From an uncultured Candidatus Poseidoniales archaeon (GTDB taxonomy: Archaea; Thermoplasmatota; Poseidoniia; Poseidoniales; Thalassarchaeaceae): a DNA stretch of 38,558 bases. Made by a program: the position numbers and the translations under genes. Location: positions 1 through 38,558 of the forward strand of contig CABXQY010000004.1 in NCBI GenBank assembly GCA_902514485.1, read 5' to 3'. The notes below the pieces were generated by a model, which worked only from the letters and a program-made list of their open reading frames with translations, made no database searches and was not told the origin of the DNA. Positions 1 through 7,815 of this stretch are shown here, piece by piece (positions within the stretch are counted from its first letter, which is position 1; every line of letters starts with the position of its first letter).

Positions 1-176
1 ATTCAGGATGGGCTGGAGTTGAATGTATATACGAGATTAGTGGGGATGCAGATTTAGTTGCTATTGTCCATGTAGATGACACAGTGTCACTAAGAAATTT
101 ACTAGACCGTATGTGGCTAGCAGCACCAGGAGAAATAACGTCCACACAAACAGAATTGGTGCTGGAACAATATTAA
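1..176 (+). CDS. Lrp/AsnC ligand-binding (RAM) domain protein, C-terminal part
   Basis: The gene is cut by the window start; the reading frame begins at base 3 and ends at TAA 174-176, giving 57 residues. The segment reads as the last part of an AsnC_trans_reg (RAM) domain: a beta strand with YEISGDADLVAIVHVDD, then a helix RNLLDRMW, then a final strand. In this family the domain binds amino acids and drives oligomerisation of Lrp-type regulators; many archaea also have stand-alone copies without a DNA-binding part. Which form this is cannot be told because the N-terminus is missing. It is convergent with the methyltransferase gene and the two stop codons are directly adjacent. Confidence 0.6.
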   Translation, partial: SGWAGVECIYEISGDADLVAIVHVDDTVSLRNLLDRMWLAAPGEITSTQTELVLEQY

Positions 177-1013
177 TTACTTTACCATTTGATAGCAAAA
201 ATACTTTAGTTTTTGATTTTTAAATGCCTCATAAACAGGTGTACCTTCTATTCCTGCAAATGTTTCAAAACTACGACGGATTGTTTTGGGAACTAATTCT
301 CCTATCCGTTCTTTCTTCGCGTCATTAATTAAATCTAGGGCTTGTAAAACTTCTTCCGTTACTTCTCGTTTAGAAATTATTTTAAATCCGCTATCTAAAA
401 ACAACTGATTTGTTAATTTCATAGTTTTATCATCACGAAAATCTGTCCAGCAAAAGTTACCCCCGGGCCTTAACACCCGGAATGTCTCGTCTATGAATTT
501 GGACATATTCCCATAGCAATGTGATGATTCAACATTGTAAACAATATCAAAACTAGAATCCGGAAACGGTAAATCTTCAGCGTTTCCTTCGATGAAATTT
601 AGATTTTCTTGTTTGTTGTACCACTCATTAGAAAGCGATACTGCCTCACCAGAAAAATCGACTCCGATTAGAGATGAGGGGTTCATTGATCTGGCTATCC
701 AACTAGCACCTCCTCCTCTCCCAGAACCAACTTCGAGGACTTTTTTATCATGCAACTCAACATTTCTAATATTCATTTCATATAATTGTATAAAAATACG
801 ATATGGTTCATCAAAAGATTCTAAAGAGGGAGGATTTGAATCGATATATCCATAATTCATAAATCTGAAATCTTTTTTATTATGAGCTTTTGATAATTTC
901 TGATACCACCATTTCCATAATTTGTTTTGTACAGGTGAGGGTGAAACTTTTAGCAGAATTGCAAAAATTCTAGCGGGAACACCCATCTTCATTTTTACAC
1001 CTAAATTTTCCAT
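177..1013 (-). CDS. class I SAM-dependent methyltransferase
   Basis: A 278-residue Rossmann-fold methyltransferase. The SAM-binding motif I is VLEVGSGRGGGASWIA near residue 93, followed by an acidic post-I strand GVDFS, a motif II-like segment SFDIVYNVES, and RVLRPGGNFCWTDFR. The roughly 75-residue N-terminal part contains KLWKWWYQKLS and resembles methyltransferases acting on lipids, quinones or polyketide-like products; the substrate cannot be deduced. Its start overlaps the end of the thioredoxin-like gene by 13 bp on the same strand, so the two are probably co-transcribed. Nearby in-frame ATGs (residues 8 and 10) are alternative starts that would remove the overlap. Confidence 0.8.
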   Translation of the reverse strand: MENLGVKMKMGVPARIFAILLKVSPSPVQNKLWKWWYQKLSKAHNKKDFRFMNYGYIDSNPPSLESFDEPYRIFIQLYEMNIRNVELHDKKVLEVGSGRGGGASWIARSMNPSSLIGVDFSGEAVSLSNEWYNKQENLNFIEGNAEDLPFPDSSFDIVYNVESSHCYGNMSKFIDETFRVLRPGGNFCWTDFRDDKTMKLTNQLFLDSGFKIISKREVTEEVLQALDLINDAKKERIGELVPKTIRRSFETFAGIEGTPVYEAFKNQKLKYFCYQMVK

Positions 1014-1555
1014 TTAACAGAACAACCAATACTTTCAGTTCTATTTTGTATAATTGGTTTCCCTGCGACAAGTAAGTCGATTGCATCAGAAAGTTCGGAC
1101 GTAGTGGCGTGAGAGGGGTCTCTCGGAGAATCATCAAGACGGCCTCTATAAACCACAATTCCTGATGAATTGATTAGATAAAACTCTGGGGTGCGTTCAG
1201 CACCGTAAACTGTAGCAATTGACTGATCTGAATCATGTAGATAAGCGTAAGACATGCCTTTGGAAGCTCTTTTCATCATGTTGGCCCAAGAATCTGATTC
1301 ATATTTGATTGGATCATTAGAGTTGATTCCTATGAAGCCAATTTTATTATTTCGTGCCTTTTCAGCAATCTTTTCAATTCTAGATTCTGAACCAACAACA
1401 TAAGGGCAGTGGTTACAGGTGAATAAGACAATTGCTCCATTTTCACCCATTGATGCAGAGAGAGATAAATTTTCGACACCTAACTTTTGATTAGCGTTGG
1501 GCAATTCAAATGAAGGGGCTTTTTGATTTGGTTCAATCCCACTGGAAGCAGACAT
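1001..1555 (-). CDS. thioredoxin-like (AhpC/TSA-type redoxin) protein
   Basis: A 184-residue protein with a thioredoxin fold: a redoxin-type N-terminus (APSFELPNANQK), a strand IVLFTCNHCPYV holding the two cysteines of the CNHCPYV motif near residues 66-70, then YLHDSDQSIATVYGAERTPEFYLI with the cis-proline of the fold, and GRLDDSPRD. The CNHC arrangement is typical of a widespread family of thioredoxin-like proteins with unknown substrates, related to TlpA and peroxiredoxins. No signal peptide is visible, so it is probably cytoplasmic. It is the upstream partner of the methyltransferase gene. The role as a thiol reductase or peroxidase is inferred from the family. Confidence 0.8.
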   Translation of the reverse strand: MSASSGIEPNQKAPSFELPNANQKLGVENLSLSASMGENGAIVLFTCNHCPYVVGSESRIEKIAEKARNNKIGFIGINSNDPIKYESDSWANMMKRASKGMSYAYLHDSDQSIATVYGAERTPEFYLINSSGIVVYRGRLDDSPRDPSHATTSELSDAIDLLVAGKPIIQNRTESIGCSVKWKI

Positions 1556-1580
1556 ATCTGAGGCTAAAGGGGGTTAGTGT

Positions 1581-3881
1581 TCAATCCTTTGGGGGCGACC
1601 TTACCTCGAGGACTTTCTGACGATCAGAAGATTCCTGTAGCCTCCTTCTAGCTAATCTGTGTTCTGGATCAATATCAAGTACTTTTCTCCATGCAGTAAC
1701 TGCAGCATTAGCATCTTCACCTTCATGTAAAATAGCGGCAATTCTCAAACGTGCGTCTATATGTTTAGGATCGTGCCTAGATGCTGCCTCAAAGTCTGAT
1801 TTAGCTTCTTCGATCCTACCAAAGTCCAGATAAAGTAAGCCTCGTTGATACCAAGCATCCGAATGCTTAGGGTCGTATCTTATCGCATCATTTAGTGGTT
1901 TTTCTGCTTGCTCTGCTTTACCCATAGCTATCATACATGTACCTAGATGAACTAATCCTATGATATGTTCTGGTTGGTTAGAAAGAAGTGCCCTTAGTTC
2001 AATTTCAGCTGCTTCCCAATCTCCAAGATTCATGAGAATCTCTGAGCGTCTTTGCCTAGCTAAATTTAATTCGGGTACATTTTCTACAAGATAGTTCGCA
2101 TCATCAAGAGCTGTCGGTAAATCATTCGCTAATAGTGCTGCTGAACATCTATTTAATCTTGCACGGATATGGTTTTCTTGAATTAAAAGAACCTTCGAGA
2201 AAAAGGTTTGGGCTTCAATAAATCTTCCTTGTCTGGCAGCAATAATTCCTCTTATGAAAGGTATCGAAGAATGGTTTTGAAGATTCGTAGATGCCTCCGA
2301 AACTAAAGCATTCGCCTGATCTAATTTACCTGTTTCTAAACACAAATGAGCTTCTTCTAAAGAAATTGAAGGATGGTCTGGTATTAATCTTCTAGCCCTT
2401 ACTAAAGCAACTTCCGCCTCTTTCAACGACCCTTGGTACCTCAAAGCACGAGAACGCCCTAACCATGCAAGGCCAGATTCTCTATCTTTTTCTATCGCTG
2501 AATCAAAAGAAATTGTTGCATCAAGTAAAATAATATGATCATGATTTCCAGTTCTATCCCTATACTCATCGGCGGCTAATAGGTGTAGCCTTCCTTCCAT
2601 GACGTGCAATGAGGCGTTCTCCCAGGCCTCTGCGGGTGCTTCATGGAGTACTTTAGTAGCCCAATCGATTGCTCCTGCGCGAAATAAAACTAAACTCAAA
2701 CGACCTCGCGCTTCCGCATCAGAAGGAGTTTTTTCTAACCATTCTTCTAATACCGCTCTAGCAGAATCTAACTTTCTATCATTTTCAAGAATTTCACTTT
2801 CTAGTAAAACTGTGTATTCTCCTAAAGCAGACGCCCGACGGACTGCTTGGAGGGCTTCCTTTGTTCTATCATCACCTGCTGCGAGTAGTTTTGCTTTCAA
2901 TAACCACGCTTCAGGATTTGTTGGATTGAGATATAGTGATTTTTCAATAGACTCGAGCGCTGTACCTATTTCCCCTAAAAGAAATAACTTTGCTGATTTT
3001 GCAACCCATCCCTCGGATGTCGAAGGCTCTTTCAAATGAGGATTTATGATGCTTTGTACATCGCTTGCACGTCCCGAAATATTATTCAAACTCATTTGAT
3101 CTGCAGACATTTCAAAATCCTCACCCAATGCTTCTAATCTTCTTGTATTACGATTCAATCGTATATCTTCGCTTCCAGATAATAAAATAGCTTGTTCCTT
3201 CAATACCTCAATATCATCAGGATCTATAGCTAAAAGACGCTCTAAAGTTCGATCTAGTGTGTCCAAATCTCCTTCATCTCTCTGGATAGATGCTAAGGAA
3301 TAGAGTACAGAAGAACCTTCCGGAGACAGTGTGTGAGCCCTACGATAGAAATCCGCTGCTCTAGATGATTTTCCTGCTTCGTGAAACAATTCGCCGAGAC
3401 ATCTCTGTTCTTCTCCATTCAATTCTAAATCTTCGGATTTCATCTCCGCTTCTGTGAGTATCGCATCTAATCGCTGTACAAGTGGTATAATGCCTGGAAG
3501 AATATTTTCTCGACCTTTGTTTTCAGAATCACTTTGATAATTAGAAAGAATCGAGCGGGCAGCATGAGTAGCAATAGCGCAGGATTCACTAGAACTGATA
3601 GTTACATCTTGTTCAAATAATAAAGATTCAGCAGATTCTAATGATTTGTGAACCGCAAGTAACTCATGGACTTCGGGGGTCTCACCGAGTATTGTATCAA
3701 CGCCTCTAGAAAGTAAATCTAAGCGATTAGATGTGTTAGCCAAATTACCTTGTAAATTACCTAGGTAAATCTGCATTTGTTCTCTTTGTTTAAGCACTGA
3801 TTGATGCCTTAACCATAATGTCGCTAATGCAATACCAAATAGTCCGTACAACGCAAGAATTGTTAGCGTCGACTGCTCCAT
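1581..3881 (-). CDS. membrane-anchored TPR repeat protein
   Basis: A 766-residue protein with one N-terminal membrane segment (residues about 5-24, LTILALYGLFGIALATLWL) followed by an almost continuous array of tetratricopeptide repeats. Repeats are recognisable by alternating small and aromatic residues and phrases such as PEAWLLKAKLLAAG, GLAWLGRSRALRYQGSLKEAEVAL, EHIIGLVHLGTCMIAMGKAEQAEKPL and SDAWYQRGLLYLDFGRIEEAKSDFEAASRHDPKH. A coiled-coil-like stretch (KQREQMQIYLGNLQGNLANTSNRL) links the membrane helix to the repeats. TPR arrays scaffold protein complexes; the partners are unknown. The next gene downstream begins 26 bp away on the same strand. Confidence 0.85.
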   Translation of the reverse strand: MEQSTLTILALYGLFGIALATLWLRHQSVLKQREQMQIYLGNLQGNLANTSNRLDLLSRGVDTILGETPEVHELLAVHKSLESAESLLFEQDVTISSSESCAIATHAARSILSNYQSDSENKGRENILPGIIPLVQRLDAILTEAEMKSEDLELNGEEQRCLGELFHEAGKSSRAADFYRRAHTLSPEGSSVLYSLASIQRDEGDLDTLDRTLERLLAIDPDDIEVLKEQAILLSGSEDIRLNRNTRRLEALGEDFEMSADQMSLNNISGRASDVQSIINPHLKEPSTSEGWVAKSAKLFLLGEIGTALESIEKSLYLNPTNPEAWLLKAKLLAAGDDRTKEALQAVRRASALGEYTVLLESEILENDRKLDSARAVLEEWLEKTPSDAEARGRLSLVLFRAGAIDWATKVLHEAPAEAWENASLHVMEGRLHLLAADEYRDRTGNHDHIILLDATISFDSAIEKDRESGLAWLGRSRALRYQGSLKEAEVALVRARRLIPDHPSISLEEAHLCLETGKLDQANALVSEASTNLQNHSSIPFIRGIIAARQGRFIEAQTFFSKVLLIQENHIRARLNRCSAALLANDLPTALDDANYLVENVPELNLARQRRSEILMNLGDWEAAEIELRALLSNQPEHIIGLVHLGTCMIAMGKAEQAEKPLNDAIRYDPKHSDAWYQRGLLYLDFGRIEEAKSDFEAASRHDPKHIDARLRIAAILHEGEDANAAVTAWRKVLDIDPEHRLARRRLQESSDRQKVLEVRSPPKD

Positions 3882-3995
3882 CCGTATGTAGCGGGAATGA
3901 GAGACTTTTGATGGCTTCTACTGTTAACGTGGCTTACGCTATGATTTACTATGAGAAAAAAAAAAGCCAACATTAATCTAAATTCTTAAATTCAT

Positions 3996-5165
3996 TTAAA
4001 GATTAGATGCAGAATAAGCCTGTACGCCTGATTTTCTAGTTACTTTCCCAACGGACGTACCCATTACATTTTCAATTCCTGCACCTGAAGCTAAATCAAA
4101 AATTCTATCATTAACTTTTCCAGAGAATACTAGGCCTATTGCGCCCTCAGATTCAGATAATTTATCTTCTAGTTTTGCTGCACCAATTGGTTCACTTCCT
4201 GAACCATCAGCATTAACAATTATTGCTTGATTGCGTTTCAATCCGTCGAGCATTCCTGCCCATTCTTTGACTTCTTCTGGAGCCTCTAATGATTCTGTGC
4301 CCCTTCCAACTGCTGCATCGTCTTCTTTAGCTAATTCTGCTTGGAGGCGAGATACTATTTTGTTAGCTACTTCTTTCTGACTCAGACATTTTGTAATTAC
4401 TTTGCCTTCAAGGTGTTCTACTTCTCTACTTTGAGGCGCAAGGGCTACGTGAGTCAACGACTTTCCTAATTTACCACTAAGCTCCATTAGTAAAAGACGT
4501 CCTCCTCGGTCACCATCTACGAATGCTATTACTGTAGTTTTTGACTTAGCTAGAGTTACTAACTCATCTTGAATTCCTGAACCCATTGTTGCTATTGCGT
4601 TTTTAATTCCAAATTTTAATAAATTTCTAACATCATTTCTTCCTTCTACGATAATTATTGCATCACTATCTGCAACACTAGGCCCAGCAGTCATACCAGA
4701 AATGTCTTTCTCAGTATCTAACGTTAAAACCGCTCTTACCTCATCTAAGATATTCTTAGAATCGTCTTGGCCGGAATTAACCATATTCAAAAGTAGAGTT
4801 TTAGCACGATCGATAACATTATCTCTCTTAGCTGAGCGAATATTTTCAATTGCCTTTACTTTGATTACTGCTTTACAAGGACCTATACGATCAATTGTTT
4901 CTAGTGCTGCACCGATAACTGCGGTACTCACTTGATCAATTGAAGACGATAGAGATATTTCTCCTTGCACTTTTCCTTTATTCTGATTTAGCGTGACATC
5001 GACATGGCCTATACGACCTGTGCGTTGTAGTTTTCTTAGTTGTAACTGATCTCCAAGAAGACCTTCGGTTTGGCCAAAAATGGCTCCCACGACGTCTTTT
5101 CTGGCGACGGTGCCGTCACAACGTATTGTTGCGTGTATGATATATTTTCCTTCTGTTGTTGACAT
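3996..5165 (-). CDS. dnaG: archaeal DnaG-type TOPRIM protein (primase/exosome subunit)
   Basis: The archaeal DnaG family combines an N-terminal domain with a TOPRIM catalytic domain. Here the TOPRIM signature is DAIIIVEGRNDVRNLL followed by VIAFVDGDRGG, giving Glu174, Asp217 and Asp219 as the expected metal ligands (numbered from the ATG). The protein starts MSTTEGKYIIHATIRCDG, typical of the family. I chose ATG at 5165 rather than the GTG at 5207 in the ORF track because the first 14 residues of the longer version do not resemble the family and GGAAAGGAAT lies just upstream of the ATG. Archaeal DnaG has been reported to make RNA primers and to associate with the RNA exosome. Its upstream gap is unusually GC-rich. 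Confidence 0.93.
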   Translation of the reverse strand: MSTTEGKYIIHATIRCDGTVARKDVVGAIFGQTEGLLGDQLQLRKLQRTGRIGHVDVTLNQNKGKVQGEISLSSSIDQVSTAVIGAALETIDRIGPCKAVIKVKAIENIRSAKRDNVIDRAKTLLLNMVNSGQDDSKNILDEVRAVLTLDTEKDISGMTAGPSVADSDAIIIVEGRNDVRNLLKFGIKNAIATMGSGIQDELVTLAKSKTTVIAFVDGDRGGRLLLMELSGKLGKSLTHVALAPQSREVEHLEGKVITKCLSQKEVANKIVSRLQAELAKEDDAAVGRGTESLEAPEEVKEWAGMLDGLKRNQAIIVNADGSGSEPIGAAKLEDKLSESEGAIGLVFSGKVNDRIFDLASGAGIENVMGTSVGKVTRKSGVQAYSASNL

Positions 5166-5409
5166 ATTAATTCCTTTCCGGTTTTCGGCCCAACTAGAGG
5201 GCTTCACTCCCTATTTGCCTTGTTGGCGTTTGGGTTGGATGGGCGCAAAACGCCCGCGAGTGTGGCTGATTACCAAGCCTAACGGATAGTTAGGCCCTTC
5301 ATGAAGCCTCCTATTGATTCAAATCGACTTTAGAGGTTTTATTACCCCAATTACTGACTCGTAGATAAACAAGGATAGAGATTAAGGCATAGGGCTATCA
5401 ACGAAGCAC
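5166..5409. other. GC-rich hairpin-containing intergenic region (candidate structured RNA or leader)
   Basis: The 244-bp gap between the divergent dnaG and TerB-like genes. Bases 5191-5300 contain 60 G+C out of 110 by my count, well above the surrounding AT-rich sequence. It holds a 7-bp inverted repeat GCCTAAC/GTTAGGC with a 5-base loop (5277-5295), a GGGCG/CGCCC hairpin with loop CAAAA (5241-5255), and the palindrome CTTCATGAAG (5298-5307). A local GC island with hairpins in an AT-rich archaeal genome is a classic sign of a non-coding RNA. I could not match it to tRNA, 5S, SRP or RNase P consensus elements. It could equally be a 5' leader of dnaG. Confidence 0.4.
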
Positions 5410-5877
5410 ATGGTTGAACCTTCCTCCGATAGGCGAGCAGTGTTTAGAGGAGTTGTTAGTTTAGCACTTCATGATGGGAACTTGAGTTTTGGAGAAAAGA
5501 GATTGATTACAAAATTAGCCATGGCTTTGAGATTAAATGATGATGAACCAAAAATTATCTATGATTCAATTATAGAAGAAAAAATACTAGAAAAAGGTCA
5601 ATCTTTGACAATTAGTGAAAAACTTTCAGTGTATGAACAGGTCCTAGAAACTTTTCTAATTAATACTAATAAAACGGATGATGAACTTAGGATGATTGCT
5701 TATTTGAGACGTGTTTTTGAAATTAGTGATTCCGAACACCGGTCGATTTTGAGTAGTTTAGACAGGCAACTTGAAGATATTGTTCATCGTAATGTTAAAC
5801 AAAACATCAGATTTGAACTGAAAGAAGTAAATAAAAGACTGTCTGAAATTCTTGAAAGTGTACGCATTCAAAGATGA
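5410..5877 (+). CDS. TerB-like helical domain protein
   Basis: A 155-residue, all-helical soluble protein. The first half matches the general TerB pattern: an initial helix FRGVVSLALHDGNLSFGEKRLITKLAMAL with an acidic turn (HDG) and a conserved glutamate, then LNDDEP and a second helical half. TerB-family domains occur in tellurite-resistance and stress modules and in membrane-associated signalling, and are thought to bind metal or protein partners. The C-terminal part (KQNIRFELKEVNKRLSEILESVR) looks like a coiled coil. It is followed 13 bp later by an unknown helical gene and appears to open a four- to five-gene plus-strand operon. Family assignment is by pattern only. Confidence 0.55.
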   Translation: MVEPSSDRRAVFRGVVSLALHDGNLSFGEKRLITKLAMALRLNDDEPKIIYDSIIEEKILEKGQSLTISEKLSVYEQVLETFLINTNKTDDELRMIAYLRRVFEISDSEHRSILSSLDRQLEDIVHRNVKQNIRFELKEVNKRLSEILESVRIQR

Positions 5878-5890
5878 GGAGTTTTTTTAG

Positions 5891-6538
5891 ATGGCATCTA
5901 GAAGTCTTGATGATTTTTTGGATGAGCAAAATTCACGGATACACTTGTCTGATAGAAGATTATCAAATCTAGTAAGAGATGCTTATCCAATTGGAGTTCC
6001 TGCTTTAATCATGAAATCTAGCACAGATAGAATGACCGATTCTTCCGGGTATTCATTCATACTAGGGACTCCTGACGAACTTTTGAGAAATCTTGCATCT
6101 TGGTTAATAACGAATGCAGGGAATACACACAGAGTATTATTGAAATTAATCCGGAGATTATGGAAAAGACATGGTAGAGAAGATATTGCTTTGGCCGCCA
6201 TATTACTATCTAATCTAGACCATAAAGGGATGGGGACAGATCCTTGGTCGATACTCCAGCAATCAATCAATCCAATGGAATCAGTAGATTCTCTGCTATT
6301 GAACATTGAAGAATTATTTCGGGCGAAACGTCAGCCACCTAATGATGAACAAATATTTGATTGGATTAACGGGCGTAAAATTGAGCAACATATGTCTTTG
6401 ATTGTTATTTATTCAGGATTATTGCATGGGCACAAGTTTTCTTCTGAATTAATTGAGAAGATAATGCAAATAAATATACCAGTAGGGGATTCTATTTTAA
6501 CTCGAATAAAGAGTAAAATCTCTTCTTTAGAAGCGTAG
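5891..6538 (+). CDS. uncharacterised helical protein
   Basis: A 215-residue soluble protein that I do not recognise. It is predicted to be mostly helical, with a positively charged helix RVLLKLIRRLWKRHGRED followed by IALAAILLSNLDHKG, a rhythm resembling HEAT-like or AlkD-like helical repeats, but no catalytic residues can be pinned down. There is no signal peptide or membrane segment. It starts 13 bp after the TerB-like gene and is preceded by GAGGAG, a plausible ribosome binding site. Membership in the same operon suggests a shared function with the TerB-like protein and the small downstream protein. Confidence 0.7.
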   Translation: MASRSLDDFLDEQNSRIHLSDRRLSNLVRDAYPIGVPALIMKSSTDRMTDSSGYSFILGTPDELLRNLASWLITNAGNTHRVLLKLIRRLWKRHGREDIALAAILLSNLDHKGMGTDPWSILQQSINPMESVDSLLLNIEELFRAKRQPPNDEQIFDWINGRKIEQHMSLIVIYSGLLHGHKFSSELIEKIMQINIPVGDSILTRIKSKISSLEA

Positions 6539-6569
6539 TACTGATTGCTGATGGTTGACTCGGGGTGCT

Positions 6570-6779
6570 ATGGTGGAGCGTCTACTACCTTCTGACGACC
6601 CCATTGCTGAAGATGTTCTTGAGTGGACCATTAAACGAGATTCTAAAGATATTAAACAACTAATGAGATGGATGGAGACAACTGAAATAAGAAGAGATAG
6701 GCAGGTTCTACTAAATCGAGCCATGGATTTAATGGATGAAATTCAGTACGCACTCAATCGATTGAGTGAATTAAGGTGA
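6570..6779 (+). CDS. small uncharacterised helical protein
   Basis: A small acidic/basic helical protein of 69 residues from the ATG at 6570 (MVERLLPSDDP); the ORF track starts five codons earlier at a TTG, which I consider less likely. It holds two predicted amphipathic helices: EDVLEWTIKRDSKDIKQLMRWMET and RRDRQVLLNRAMDLMDEIQYALNRLSEL, the second being coiled-coil-like. No family was recognised. It lies 31 bp after the preceding helical-protein gene and 4 bp before mobA, so it is almost certainly part of the same transcript. The tight spacing and codon pattern support a real gene. Confidence 0.6.
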   Translation: MVERLLPSDDPIAEDVLEWTIKRDSKDIKQLMRWMETTEIRRDRQVLLNRAMDLMDEIQYALNRLSELR

Positions 6780-6783
6780 AAGT

Positions 6784-7350
6784 ATGCGTTCTTTGCTTCT
6801 AGCAGGAGGTAGATCATCACGTATGGGGCAAGACAAGGCTCTAATCGAAATAGATGGTTTACCAATGATTACAAGGGTCGTTAATGCATTAGTTGAAGCT
6901 GGCAAAGAACCTATCAGAATAGCGGTTGCAAGTCCTGAAAAAATGGAGGCTTACGCTGCAGTCATTGATTCTAGCCATAATATTGAGTGGGTACTCGATT
7001 CAGTACAGTATGCGGGACCAGTTGATTCAATTATAGAAAATTTAAATGACCCCTTTGCAAAAAAAGAAGAGCATGTACAATTAGCTACAATAGATGTCCC
7101 TTGGATAAATGCAGATGTATTTACTAGCTTAGAAAATTCTATCGCAAGGGATGATGATGCTATTGTTCCGACGGATGGGGAACTTTTACACCCTTTGCTT
7201 TCTTTAGTTAGGCCAGGTCTTTTGATTAATTCGTTGGAGAATTGGGAAGGTGAACCACTTCATGAGATGTTTCTAAAAATACCACACTCATTATTAATCG
7301 TTGAACCGAATCTGATTAAGAACATTAACTCAAAAAAAGATATAGAATAA
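6784..7350 (+). CDS. mobA: molybdenum cofactor guanylyltransferase MobA-like
   Basis: A 188-residue nucleotidyltransferase. The N-terminal signature LLLAGGRSSRMGQDKALIEIDG is the GTP-binding and catalytic motif of MobA/GlmU-type enzymes, with the conserved lysine in QDKAL. Further on, ATIDVPWINADVF corresponds to the metal-binding D-x-P segment and DDAIVPTDGELLHPLLSLVRPGLL to the MobA product-binding region. MobA transfers GMP from GTP to molybdopterin to make the guanine dinucleotide cofactor. A relaxed alternative is a cytidylyl-transferring MocA relative. Starts 4 bp after the small helical gene. A MOSC-domain gene near 34.3 kb also points to molybdoenzyme chemistry in this organism. Confidence 0.8.
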   Translation: MRSLLLAGGRSSRMGQDKALIEIDGLPMITRVVNALVEAGKEPIRIAVASPEKMEAYAAVIDSSHNIEWVLDSVQYAGPVDSIIENLNDPFAKKEEHVQLATIDVPWINADVFTSLENSIARDDDAIVPTDGELLHPLLSLVRPGLLINSLENWEGEPLHEMFLKIPHSLLIVEPNLIKNINSKKDIE

Positions 7351-7397
7351 CCAAATGCAGGGTATAAGTTAATATGAGAAAAAGATGACTGCGAGCC

Positions 7398-7811
7398 ATG
7401 ATGGAAGAAAGTCATATGGGAAGACCTGCAGAGATGATGTCGTTTATGGACGCTGTAAAAAGTGGCCTGGGGAGATGGAATGATTTTTCCGGAAGATCTT
7501 CTAGATCTGAATATTGGTTCCTCTATCTATTTGGAATAGTTTTTCAAATAGGAGGTTTTGCTTTAATGTTCATTAGTGAGTATTTTGGATTTGTATTGTT
7601 GATCGGGCTTCTAATGCTTATCGTTCCATTCATAGCTGTAAGCGTTAGAAGACTACATGATGTAGGACAATCAGGATGGATGTTACTGATAGGAATAATC
7701 CCTATTGTGAATCTTGTTGGCGGTTTCGTTCTACTTTACTGGTTTATTTTTGCTGCTGGAGAAGAACAAGCAAATCGATTCGGACCTGTTCCAACAAACA
7801 TGTTAGAATAA
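7398..7811 (+). CDS. DUF805 family membrane protein
   Basis: A 137-residue protein with the hallmarks of DUF805 (YhaH-like): an N-terminal amphipathic segment with FMDAVKSGLGRWNDFSGRSSRSEYWFLYLF, where the R-x-S-R-x-E-YW motif is typical, two hydrophobic helices, the signature VRRLHDVGQSGWMLLIGIIPIVN, a last membrane helix, and a hydrophilic tail NRFGPVP. Function of the family is unknown. The ATG at 7398 gives MMEESHMGRPAEMM; a later methionine could be the true start. It ends 4 bp before the convergent DDAH gene. Confidence 0.85.
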   Translation: MMEESHMGRPAEMMSFMDAVKSGLGRWNDFSGRSSRSEYWFLYLFGIVFQIGGFALMFISEYFGFVLLIGLLMLIVPFIAVSVRRLHDVGQSGWMLLIGIIPIVNLVGGFVLLYWFIFAAGEEQANRFGPVPTNMLE

Positions 7812-7815
7812 TTGT

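Noticed and set aside
5080-5289. Plus-strand ORF of 69 codons over the dnaG start
   Set aside because: It overlaps dnaG antisense and the GC-rich gap, and has no recognisable protein features.
5166-5409. tRNA, SRP RNA or RNase P RNA in the GC-rich gap
   Set aside because: No T-loop consensus, no SRP helix 8 motif and no RNase P core motif could be found on either strand.
6554-6564. GTTGACTCGGG shared with bases 29553-29563, both near start codons
   Set aside because: An 11-base match between two places is expected by chance in a window this size and no third copy was found.
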